From Nitrososphaerales archaeon TH1920 (GTDB taxonomy: Archaea; Thermoproteota; Nitrososphaeria; Nitrososphaerales; Nitrososphaeraceae): 7,347 bases of DNA. The first letter of the stretch is position 1. Every line of letters starts with the position of its first letter. The DNA is taken from assembly GCA_014523495.1 (NCBI GenBank), contig JAATVM010000056.1:1-7347 (forward strand), read 5' to 3'. Both the position numbers and the translations under genes were made by a program. This document shows positions 1-4,770 of the stretch, one piece after another. The notes under the pieces were generated by a model, which made no database searches, was not told the DNA's origin, and saw nothing but the letters and a program-made list of their open reading frames with translations.

Positions 1-400
1 CCAATTGCTCCCTAAATTTAGTTACTGGCTTTTTAAATTCGATTCCAAAATCCACTACATTTTGCGCTTCTCCTGCACCGATTCCTAATATTGCTCTACC
101 ATTAGTTAATCTATCCAAGGTAATTGATGACAGCGCAATAGTTGAAGGATGTCTTCTTATGGCATCAGTCACACAAGTGCCCAACTCAACATTTCTAGTA
201 ACCGCACCAATCGCTGCGAGTAACAACCACGCGTCATTAACAACTGCATTTTTCCATTGTGGTACGTTTGAATGATCCATTGACCAGATTGAATCAAAAT
301 CAATTCTATCAGCAATTTGACAAGCTGTCATTATTTGTATTTCATCCAGACCCAGTCTGGCAATATTTAATCCTTGGGTAAAGCCAAATTTAGTCCTCAT
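1..400 (-). CDS. LLM-class F420/flavin-dependent oxidoreductase, N-terminal part (cut by window edge)
   Basis: Reading the minus strand from ATG (400-398) gives 133 open codons that run off the left edge. The N-terminus MRTKFGFTQGLN is a first TIM-barrel strand. It is followed by an IWSMDH motif near residue 38, a segment LGTCVTDAIRRHP at 73-85, and ILGIGAGEAQN at 104-114. These are hallmarks of the bacterial luciferase-like/methylenetetrahydromethanopterin reductase (Mer-like) superfamily, cytosolic enzymes that move hydride to or from FMN or coenzyme F420. Family members are about 330-350 residues, so roughly the first 40% is present. The substrate cannot be told from this part; F420 is likelier than FMN in an archaeon, by inference. 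The gene is divergent from the acylphosphatase. A TATA-like box at 429-439 lies about 34 bp before the ATG, which fits a nearly leaderless transcript and supports this start. Confidence 0.88.
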   Translation of the reverse strand, partial: MRTKFGFTQGLNIARLGLDEIQIMTACQIADRIDFDSIWSMDHSNVPQWKNAVVNDAWLLLAAIGAVTRNVELGTCVTDAIRRHPSTIALSSITLDRLTNGRAILGIGAGEAQNVVDFGIEFKKPVTKFREQL

Positions 401-428
401 TTTATAATGGAATTATGCATATCGGATG

Positions 429-439
429 AATATATAAGG
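429..439 (-). promoter_or_regulatory. TATA box of the LLM oxidoreductase gene
   Basis: The minus strand reads CCTTATATATT, centred about 34 bp upstream of the ATG at 400. Archaeal TATA boxes sit about 26-27 bp before transcription start, so the leader would be about 7 nt. The element is nearly symmetric and could also fire toward the plus strand. Confidence 0.5.
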
Positions 440-515
440 TTTGGATGATTTATGGCAATAACTTATTGTCCATTTTAATCAAGCATAGGCAACTTATTGA
501 CAGATCGCTTAACTG

Positions 516-525
516 AATATATAAT
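516..525 (+). promoter_or_regulatory. TATA box inside the longest acylphosphatase frame
   Basis: The stretch ATATATAATA is centred about 31 bp upstream of the in-frame GTG at 551. It lies within the longer frame that opens with TTG at 497. This is the usual distance for a leaderless archaeal gene, so it argues that translation starts at 551 and not at 497. Confidence 0.45.
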
Positions 526-550
526 AAATAGCACATTACAGAAAAATACT

Positions 551-871
551 GTGAATTTCAGACGTTCTAATATTTCAAATCCAAATGATGAAGGCAAAAC
601 CTCTGTTAGATTATTGGTTAGGGGAAAAGTTCAGGGAGTTTATTTTAGGTTTAATATGCAAGAAGTTGCAAAGAAAAATCATGTTGTTGGGTGGGTAAGA
701 AATTTACCTGATGGGAACGTGGAATCTTTTATTGAAGGAAAAGAAGAAGATGTTAACCTAGTTGTTGAGTGGAGTAAGGTAGGTCCAGAGAATGCGAGGG
801 TTGACGATGTGAAAATGGATTATGGACAATATACGGGAAATTATAATGATTTCATAATACGACATGATTAA
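551..871 (+). CDS. Acylphosphatase
   Basis: This small cytosolic enzyme hydrolyses carboxyl-phosphate bonds in acyl phosphates such as acetyl phosphate or 1,3-bisphosphoglycerate. Counted from GTG 551, the P-loop-like motif VRGKVQGVYFR ends in the phosphate-binding arginine (Arg33). The GWVRNLPDG motif supplies the catalytic asparagine (Asn51). A typical GPENARVDDV tail completes the ferredoxin-like alpha/beta fold. The frame is also open back to TTG 497, which would give 124 residues. I prefer GTG 551 (106 residues) because a good TATA box lies 31 bp before it and because acylphosphatases are usually 90-100 residues. Even so, about 16 N-terminal residues precede the domain, with a basic, Asn-rich sequence of no clear function. 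The gene appears monocistronic; its physiological substrate in archaea is not well defined. Confidence 0.9.
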   Translation: MNFRRSNISNPNDEGKTSVRLLVRGKVQGVYFRFNMQEVAKKNHVVGWVRNLPDGNVESFIEGKEEDVNLVVEWSKVGPENARVDDVKMDYGQYTGNYNDFIIRHD

Positions 872-986
872 CCTCAAAAATGAATCTCCAATTAATTAAA
901 ATCAAGATCCAGGGTTCATTTGAATAAAATACAAAATAAAATACTATAACTAAATTTAATCGAGATGTTAAATCATGGAAAATAAA

Positions 987-1105
987 TAAATAAAGAAATA
1001 GCGATTAAACACGATAAAGGATTTAGAATTTCTAGTTTCTATTATAGGGAGCTTTACTTCATATTAATATCTGATTAGAGCTAATATTAGTTTGGTCTAA
1101 CGAAA
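987..1105 (+). repeat. Direct repeat, copy 1 (upstream of the VOC gene)
   Basis: This AT-rich, non-coding segment recurs in the same orientation at 3067-3184. The core 991-1070 matches 3071-3150 at 74 of 80 positions without gaps, counted by eye. Identical blocks include acgataaaggatttagaa and gctttacttcatattaatat. Similarity continues, weaker and with gaps, to a shared cgaaa at 1101-1105. The core carries short self-complementary stretches, such as tagaa-t-ttcta here. No ORF of note lies inside. The end of this copy touches the VOC promoter. It may be a remnant of a mobile element, a small RNA gene or a recombination repeat. Confidence 0.8.
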
Positions 1106-1112
1106 TAAATTT
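1103..1112 (+). promoter_or_regulatory. TATA box of the VOC gene
   Basis: The stretch AAATAAATTT is centred about 31 bp upstream of the ATG at 1139, the spacing expected for a transcript with a very short leader. It sits at the end of direct repeat copy 1, so the repeat may contribute to this promoter. Confidence 0.45.
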
Positions 1113-1138
1113 ACGTCTCAGGACCAAAGCTTTATCGT

Positions 1139-1636
1139 ATGCCTGTTACTCAGTATCCTCAGGCACTTAATCATATTGCAATTAGCGTTCCAAATCTAGA
1201 CGAAGCCTTAAAATGGTATCAAGAAGTGTTGGGTTTTACAATATTAAGAGGTCCGACTGAACTCAGTGCAGATGATTTGCAAGTAGGTAACGCGCTTCAG
1301 GATATTTTTGGATCGGAATTTAAGAAATTACGAATTGTATGGCTGTCTTCGAGCAATAATATAGGTTTTGAGATATTCCAGTTTATTGAACCCAAACAAG
1401 TAATAGAAAATAAACAAATTGAATATTGGAGAGGTGGAGTAATTCATATATCTATCACAGAACCAAACATAGAGGACTTCGTAAAGAAAGTCTCTGAAAC
1501 TGGCGGCAGACAACTTAGTAAGATTTGGGAACTAAATCCAGAAAAACACCAAAAGCTGGTTTTTTGCGCAGATCCGTTTGGAAATACGATTGAAATATAC
1601 TCACATAGTTTTGAGCAATTTCATGCAAATGTGTAA
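1139..1636 (+). CDS. VOC-fold protein (glyoxalase/bleomycin-resistance/dioxygenase superfamily)
   Basis: The 165-residue protein has two beta-alpha-beta-beta-beta modules. The first opens with NHIAISVPNLDEALKWYQ (residues 11-28) and the second with GGVIHISITEPNIEDFVKKV (99-118). The four usual metal-ligand positions are present: His12, Glu78 (in GFEIFQF), His103 and Glu152 (in GNTIEIYSH). The DPFGNTIEI signature at 145-153 is typical of the superfamily. Members include glyoxalase I, methylmalonyl-CoA epimerase, extradiol dioxygenases and antibiotic-binding proteins, so metal-dependent catalysis is likely but the substrate is unknown. A segment at about 38-66 between strands is longer than in minimal members. 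The ATG start fits a TATA box 31 bp upstream. The gene converges on the small membrane-protein gene, with 33 bp between the stop codons. Confidence 0.87.
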   Translation: MPVTQYPQALNHIAISVPNLDEALKWYQEVLGFTILRGPTELSADDLQVGNALQDIFGSEFKKLRIVWLSSSNNIGFEIFQFIEPKQVIENKQIEYWRGGVIHISITEPNIEDFVKKVSETGGRQLSKIWELNPEKHQKLVFCADPFGNTIEIYSHSFEQFHANV

Positions 1637-1669
1637 GACTGTAATATTACAAACACATCCATCTTTGCT

Positions 1670-1897
1670 TCAATATAAATAGCCTTGAGGCGTCAGACAT
1701 ATCCATTTTGAATTTACCGAATAACAGTGTTCAACAAGGCGTGTATCAGTTTCATCAAAACCGCCATTTATGGCAAACCTGAAAACCATAGAAACAACAA
1801 CTATTGCGTCTATACCGATAATGATTATTATCAATTTATTTCTTTTTGATACTTTGGATGCTAACCTTACTTCAGCTTTATCTTCTGGAACCGTCAA
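1670..1897 (-). CDS. Small single-pass membrane protein, unknown function
   Basis: I do not recognise a family. The 75-residue protein has a charged N-terminus (MTVPEDKAEVRLASKVSKRNK). One hydrophobic helix at about 22-43 includes LIIIIIGIDAIVVVSMVF. A polar C-terminal part of about 30 residues has two cysteines (CYSVNSKWIC). The basic cluster before the helix suggests the N-terminus stays inside and the Cys-containing tail faces outside, where the two cysteines could form a disulfide (inference). The start is TTG, with an in-frame TAG two codons upstream. A TATA box (ATTTATAG on the minus strand, 1928-1935) lies about 34 bp before it, which supports a real, leaderless gene. It shares the upstream spacer with the divergent deacetylase gene, so a common role at the envelope is possible but unproven. 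Confidence 0.62.
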   Translation of the reverse strand: MTVPEDKAEVRLASKVSKRNKLIIIIIGIDAIVVVSMVFRFAINGGFDETDTRLVEHCYSVNSKWICLTPQGYLY

Positions 1898-1927
1898 GCT
1901 CTAATACTGTTAGTTGTACAACATAAC

Positions 1928-1935
1928 TATAAATC
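1928..1935 (-). promoter_or_regulatory. TATA box of the small membrane-protein gene
   Basis: The minus strand reads ATTTATAG, centred about 34 bp upstream of the TTG at 1897. This predicts a start of transcription near 1904 and a leader of about 7 nt. It supports the non-ATG start. Confidence 0.45.
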
Positions 1936-2008
1936 CTTAAACTTCTGAATCATTACTTTAAAAGAGACTGAAATCATAATCACGTAGTGAACAGGCAATC
2001 AAACATAT

Positions 2009-2018
2009 CTATATATTA
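2009..2018 (+). promoter_or_regulatory. TATA box of the polysaccharide deacetylase gene
   Basis: CTATATATTA is centred about 33 bp upstream of the TTG at 2047. With the box at 1928-1935 it forms a divergent promoter pair in the 149-bp spacer 1898-2046. Confidence 0.5.
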
Positions 2019-2046
2019 TCCATTTAGGTTTTTGAATGTCTGATTC

Positions 2047-3036
2047 TTGAGAAACAATCAGAAAGTCAAATTTATTCGATTAAACGTGTGTGTCTTGTCA
2101 ATTTTATTTGGCTTTCTGTTATTTCTTGGGATTCAACAATTTGACATTGGTCACGAATTACATGCACAATCGGTCTCTAAAAATATATCACATGATAAAG
2201 TAGTAATTTTAAATTTTGATGATGGTCGCAAAACACAGTTTACCCAGGCAAAACCAATTCTTGACAAATATGGATTCAAGGCTACTTTCTATATTGTATG
2301 CAACTATATCCAAAATAAAGCTGGTTATATGGATTGGAAGCAAGTGATGCAATTGTATGAAGAGGGACATGATATTGGTGCACACAGTATGAATCACTTT
2401 AATCTAAGTAATCTATCAAAGAAAGATGTTAAATTTGAGATAGGCCAATCTAAGAAATGCCTTGAAGACCATGGGATTGATGTCACAAGTTTTGCCTACC
2501 CTTTTAACGAGGGCTCAAATGATAAAAAAATAATTAAAATTGTATCAAAATACTACGAGTTGGCCAGGACTGCTGGCAGTCCGATTACCTATCTGCATTG
2601 TGATGGCTGGCAGGATCAATCAAATCAAAAGGACTGTAGAACTTATACTAAAAAAGATGATCTTACTTTTGCCAATAGATATTCAATTAGAGGATGGAGT
2701 CACGACCTGTCAAGATTAGTAAATTCATATAGCGACGATCAATTGTTGAATAGATTCATTCAAGTTGTGAACACTCAAAGTGAATATAATTTAGATGGGA
2801 CAATAAGAGCAATCCCCATTATCATATACCACAGAGCAGACGATAATGAAGCTAACGATTACAATACACACATAAAGCTTTTTGAAGAGGAAATGAAATA
2901 CCTACACGATAATAATTTTCGAGTTATAACTATGAAAGATTTGGCATATCAAGAAAAAACTGATTATATATACATAAAATCGCCGAATGAACCTCTTCTC
3001 ACCGGTGGAATAACCCCGGTGTCAAGTGGTAATTAA
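2047..3036 (+). CDS. Secreted polysaccharide deacetylase (NodB/CE4 family)
   Basis: This enzyme class removes N-acetyl groups from amino-sugar polymers outside the cell with a bound divalent metal. Residues 1-10 are basic, about 12-29 form a hydrophobic helix (VCVLSILFGFLLFLG), and LHAQS at 38-42 could be a signal-peptidase site, so export is likely. The NodB domain starts near 51. Motif 1 is NFDDG (56-60), with Asp58 as base and Asp59 as metal ligand. Motif 2 is HSMNH, with His113 and His117 as metal ligands. Motif 3 is FAYPFN (149-154). YHRADD (261-266) supplies a late His262 that fits the last catalytic motif. Cys85, Cys138, Cys185 and Cys197 could pair outside the cell. An insert at about 176-220 and a tail after 305 are poorly conserved. 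The TTG start follows an in-frame TGA two codons upstream, so nothing longer is possible. Likely substrates are archaeal exopolysaccharide or surface glycans (inference). Confidence 0.9.
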   Translation: MRNNQKVKFIRLNVCVLSILFGFLLFLGIQQFDIGHELHAQSVSKNISHDKVVILNFDDGRKTQFTQAKPILDKYGFKATFYIVCNYIQNKAGYMDWKQVMQLYEEGHDIGAHSMNHFNLSNLSKKDVKFEIGQSKKCLEDHGIDVTSFAYPFNEGSNDKKIIKIVSKYYELARTAGSPITYLHCDGWQDQSNQKDCRTYTKKDDLTFANRYSIRGWSHDLSRLVNSYSDDQLLNRFIQVVNTQSEYNLDGTIRAIPIIIYHRADDNEANDYNTHIKLFEEEMKYLHDNNFRVITMKDLAYQEKTDYIYIKSPNEPLLTGGITPVSSGN

Positions 3037-3066
3037 TCGAGTTCGCGCAAACTAAATAAGAATGGA

Positions 3067-3184
3067 TGAATAAAGAAATAGGGTTTAGACACGATAAAGG
3101 ATTTAGAAATCCTAGTTTCTATTATAGAGAGCTTTACTTCATATTAATATAAGATTTGATACTAAAGTTAGTTTTAGTTCGAAA
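3067..3184 (+). repeat. Direct repeat, copy 2 (downstream of the deacetylase gene)
   Basis: Second copy of the segment at 987-1105, same orientation, 2080 bp downstream. The core 3071-3150 differs from copy 1 at 6 of 80 positions. This copy contains overlapping hairpins: AGGATTT-ag-AAATCCT (7-bp stem) and TAGAAA-tcctag-TTTCTA (6-bp stem). It begins 30 bp after the deacetylase stop and ends just before the 3' end of the minus-strand 37-aa gene, so it lies between two convergent genes. Confidence 0.8.
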
Positions 3185-3191
3185 GGTAAGA

Positions 3192-3305
3192 TCAGTGAGA
3201 AATCTTAGGACTCGTTTGATTCATCCAACAGTCATAGCATCCTTCAAAGTCCAGTTGATATACTTCTATTTCGTTCTTGTTACATGTTTGACATAATTTT
3301 TCCAT
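3192..3305 (-). CDS. 37-residue zinc-binding microprotein (two CxxC motifs)
   Basis: The minus strand from ATG (3305-3303) to TGA reads MEKLCQTCNKNEIEVYQLDF and continues to 37 residues. It has one CxxC pair at Cys5/Cys8 and a second at Cys23/Cys26 (CYDC). Fourteen residues separate the pairs, the layout of a minimal zinc ribbon or rubredoxin-like knuckle binding one Zn. Reading-frame evidence is good: an in-frame stop lies seven codons upstream, so the ATG is the natural start. A strong TATA box (CTATATATTAG on the minus strand, 3328-3338) is centred 28 bp before it, the leaderless spacing. I cannot name a family; such tiny zinc proteins are common in archaea and usually of unknown function, with nucleic-acid or protein binding as the usual guess. 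Confidence 0.7.
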   Translation of the reverse strand: MEKLCQTCNKNEIEVYQLDFEGCYDCWMNQTSPKISH

Positions 3306-3327
3306 TTGAAGAATTTCATTATATCAT

Positions 3328-3338
3328 CTAATATATAG
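3328..3338 (-). promoter_or_regulatory. TATA box of the 37-aa zinc microprotein gene
   Basis: The minus strand reads CTATATATTAG, centred 28 bp upstream of the ATG at 3305. This implies transcription starts at or next to the start codon, and it is the main support for calling so short a gene. Confidence 0.55.
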
Positions 3339-3353
3339 TGATTATCAATATAG

Positions 3354-3458
3354 TCATCCCAGCGTGTCAACTATCATCATTAGTGTTATTTTTTCAGGCT
3401 TTAGTCCAATACGATAATATTCAATTAGTCAGTTGGATAAAGTAATTGCTTTATCCAT
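3354..3458 (-). pseudogene. Possible broken small gene (one in-frame TGA)
   Basis: On the minus strand, ATG at 3458 opens MDKAITLSN, meets TGA at 3431-3429, then continues in the same frame with LIEYYRIGLKPEKITL and eight more residues to a TGA at 3356-3354. The second part looks protein-like, with balanced charged and hydrophobic residues. It has no start codon of its own except two late ATGs. The first part overlaps a near-perfect palindrome (3434-3457). This could be the remains of a short gene disabled by one stop, or chance in AT-rich spacer DNA. No homologue is recognised. Confidence 0.2.
3434..3457. repeat. 24-bp near-perfect palindrome (hairpin or operator)
   Basis: TGGATAAAG at 3434-3442 and CTTTATCCA at 3449-3457 are exact reverse complements. 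The centre TAATTG adds one T-G wobble around AATT. As RNA this is a 9-10 bp stem with a 4-nt loop; as DNA it is a dyad that a dimeric regulator could bind. No T-run follows on either strand, so it does not look like a simple terminator. It is not within promoter distance of any confident gene. Confidence 0.5.
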
Positions 3459-3463
3459 CAAGA

Positions 3464-3547
3464 TCAAACACCAAGCTCCCAACAGTCGTTATTCAGAATT
3501 CCACAAGATAAGTTACAGACATTGCAGTTATAGTCATAATAGGTCAT
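3464..3547 (-). CDS. Possible 27-residue Cys-rich microprotein
   Basis: The minus strand from ATG (3547-3545) reads MTYYDYNCNVCNLSCGILN and ends after 27 residues at TGA 3466-3464. Four cysteines (8, 11, 15 and 22) are far more than chance would give in AT-rich DNA, and their spacing could hold a zinc ion. It lies between two other small Cys or charged genes. An in-frame TGA directly precedes the ATG, so no longer form exists. A palindromic CTTATAAG box at 3585-3592 lies about 41 bp upstream, slightly far for a leaderless gene. No family is recognised; it may be chance. Confidence 0.3.
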   Translation of the reverse strand: MTYYDYNCNVCNLSCGILNNDCWELGV

Positions 3548-3584
3548 TCAATTACAAGACTATGTTTTTGTCTAACAATGCATT

Positions 3585-3592
3585 CTTATAAG
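3585..3592. promoter_or_regulatory. Palindromic TATA-like box between divergent small genes
   Basis: CTTATAAG reads the same on both strands and lies about 41 bp from each of two start codons: TTG 3629 on the plus strand and ATG 3547 on the minus strand. It could direct transcription either way, with leaders of about 14 nt. A second weak candidate for the plus-strand gene, GATATAAC, lies at 3604-3611. Confidence 0.3.
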
Positions 3593-3628
3593 TGTGAGAT
3601 ACAGATATAACTGTGGACGGAAACAGGA

Positions 3629-3883
3629 TTGGCTGTTAAAATTTATTCTGATGTGGAAGATGACTTTAGAGAAAGATACAACAATTACCTGAGGAGCATG
3701 AAACAAAGAATCTACGATACCTATCTGGGATATAACGAATTGGAGGAAGAAAGAAAGATGGTTAATCACCAAGCTATGAGGACGCCAGGGCGTAGGGGTG
3801 AAGAAATTAAAAGTGAAGAGATAGATAAAGAATTTTCTAGAAGGTATAGCGAGCACAAAAAAGCAATGACTTATTCGTATTGA
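3629..3883 (+). CDS. Small charged, helical protein of unknown function
   Basis: The 84-residue product is very hydrophilic. Many Glu, Arg, Lys and Tyr residues run through DDFRERYNNYLRSMKQRIYD (residues 10-29) and NELEEERKMV (36-45). Both segments should be amphipathic helices and may form a short coiled coil. A basic turn (MRTPGRRGEEIK) separates them from a final helix (EIDKEFSRRYSEHKKAM). There is no signal peptide, membrane segment or cysteine, so a soluble cytosolic or nucleic-acid-associated protein is plausible. I recognise no family. The start is TTG 3629; a CTG at 3611 is the only earlier option before an in-frame TAA. The strongly biased composition and absence of stops favour a real gene. 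Minus-strand ORFs over this stretch look like shadows. Confidence 0.6.
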   Translation: MAVKIYSDVEDDFRERYNNYLRSMKQRIYDTYLGYNELEEERKMVNHQAMRTPGRRGEEIKSEEIDKEFSRRYSEHKKAMTYSY

Positions 3884-3991
3884 ATTCTGAACACATGCTT
3901 CTTTTTACAACGTAGTGTTTAATCTTGATTTGTAAACCGATAATGTTAAAATCACAATTCATAATTCTACAAGTCAATTTAACATAGACTT

Positions 3992-4000
3992 CTTAAATTA
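3992..4000 (+). promoter_or_regulatory. TATA-like box of the zinc-ribbon gene
   Basis: CTTAAATTA is centred 24 bp before the ATG at 4020 and 30 bp before the second ATG at 4026. The second distance is more typical and slightly favours initiation at 4026. Confidence 0.35.
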
Positions 4001-4019
4001 GTAACGACTATACTTTCTT

Positions 4020-4193
4020 ATGCTGATGATAAAATGTAAGGATTGCGGAAAAATGATTCCTGCAAGTTATCAACAAGATAAGCTATCTTTTGAAGCAACA
4101 AATTTCACCGAACAGCTGGAAAAATGTCCAAATTGTGGGAATGTAAGACCTTATTTTAAAACGGACTATTTTTTTAGAGAAACAAGCAATTGA
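4020..4193 (+). CDS. Zinc-ribbon protein, 57 residues
   Basis: The frame from ATG 4020 to TGA 4191-4193 encodes MLMIKCKDCGKMIPASYQQD and 37 further residues. Two zinc knuckles are clear: CKDCG at Cys6/Cys9 and CPNCG at Cys36/Cys39, separated by 26 residues rich in Gln, Glu and Thr. This is the layout of a single-Zn ribbon. The tail is aromatic (RPYFKTDYFF). A second ATG at 4026 (MIKCKDCGK) gives a 55-residue form that places the first knuckle closer to the N-terminus, as in many zinc ribbons, and better fits the TATA box. The protein is cytosolic by lack of hydrophobic segments. The function is unknown; zinc ribbons commonly bind RNA, DNA or protein partners. It follows the charged 84-residue gene by 136 bp in the same direction but has its own promoter-like element. 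Confidence 0.78.
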   Translation: MLMIKCKDCGKMIPASYQQDKLSFEATNFTEQLEKCPNCGNVRPYFKTDYFFRETSN

Positions 4194-4638
4194 AATATAG
4201 GCCATCTTATTGGCATTTAGATCTACAGAAAAAAATAGTTTTTGACCAGTCAGCTAACTACGACTAAATTGATCTTTATTGATATTTATTATACAACTAT
4301 TCATCAGACTCACTAGAGGGCATTGGTTATTCACTCCTGTTGCCATTTGTTTTTTAAACTTTTTATCTGATGTTGGGTATGGGAATACAAGGAAAGGGTG
4401 CATACATACAAAACTCATCTTTCGCTCATGTGGGCTTAAACCACAATGCACCTTTATTTGGTCATTTAATTACCATGAAAGATAATCTAATATCGTTACT
4501 CCAGTTAATCTCTACATAATTCAATACTAGAGAAATAGTAGTAACTAAGACTCATTGTCTATACACTAATCTGCTAGTTTTGCTTACATCGTAATTGCCT
4601 TTATCATTCTGCCTTTTTTGTCACTCCAAACCTTATAG

Positions 4639-4697
4639 AGGATGAAAAGAGATGGTCTGGTCTCAGATATTCAACGATTTGCCCGGCTCTACTGAGA
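4639..4697 (+). ncRNA. Possible structured RNA (C/D-box-like)
   Basis: A locally GC-richer patch in AT-rich DNA. AGGATGA at 4639-4645 differs at one position from box C (RTGATGA), and CTGA at 4692-4695 matches box D, about 55 nt apart, the usual size of archaeal C/D guide RNAs. CTGG at 4657-4660 could be a weak D' box, 11 nt after box C. A weak C' may lie near 4674-4680. TCTCAG (4661-4666) and CTGAGA (4692-4697) are exact reverse complements around a 25-nt loop, a competing fold. The internal boxes are poor, so this is only a candidate. Confidence 0.15.
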
Positions 4698-4736
4698 TAG
4701 TACTATTAATGATTATGGTATGAGATACATAAATGA

Positions 4737-4746
4737 ATAAATTTAT
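4737..4746 (+). promoter_or_regulatory. TATA box of the ABC-2 permease gene
   Basis: AATAAATTTA is centred about 29 bp before the ATG at 4771, the standard distance for a leaderless archaeal transcript. It implies the permease is transcribed on its own. Confidence 0.45.
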
Positions 4747-4770
4747 CTGAATTTTCATTCTCATCAAAGA

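Larger units (their letters stand above)
4194..4770. other. Long spacer without a convincing gene
   Basis: This stretch holds a T-run after the zinc-ribbon gene (4239-4243) that may end its transcript, two overlapping opposite-strand ORFs at 4254-4485 that I do not accept, and a less AT-rich patch at 4639-4697 with an inverted repeat. Short frames elsewhere break quickly. One startless minus-strand run, ending in KVWSDKKGRMIKAITM before TAA at 4587-4589, looks protein-like and could be a gene remnant. The last 35 bp carry the promoter of the ABC-2 permease. Confidence 0.4.

Noticed and set aside
1328..1513. Minus-strand ORF inside the VOC gene
   Set aside because: It lies opposite a well-supported gene and has no domain; it is a shadow frame.
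2209..2397. Minus-strand ORF inside the deacetylase gene
   Set aside because: It lies opposite the catalytic motifs of the deacetylase; it is a shadow frame.
3171..3190. tRNA T-arm-like sequence (agttcgaaa)
   Set aside because: No acceptor stem, D-arm or anticodon arm can be built around it, and the similar part belongs to the direct repeat.
3572..3856. Minus-strand ORF opposite the 84-aa charged protein
   Set aside because: Phe/Ser/Ile-rich composition is what the complement of a Lys/Glu-rich gene gives. The plus-strand reading is more protein-like.
4254..4485. Overlapping ORFs on both strands (65 aa minus from GTG, 68 aa plus from TTG)
   Set aside because: Neither has a recognisable domain, both use non-ATG starts, they overlap almost fully, and composition looks like translated spacer. 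The minus-strand frame (with MHCGLSPHERK at its start) is the less unlikely, but no promoter or conserved motif supports it.
4641..4694. 17-codon plus-strand ORF starting MKRDGLVSDIQ
   Set aside because: Very short, no promoter at the right distance, no motif; the patch is better explained, if at all, as structured RNA.
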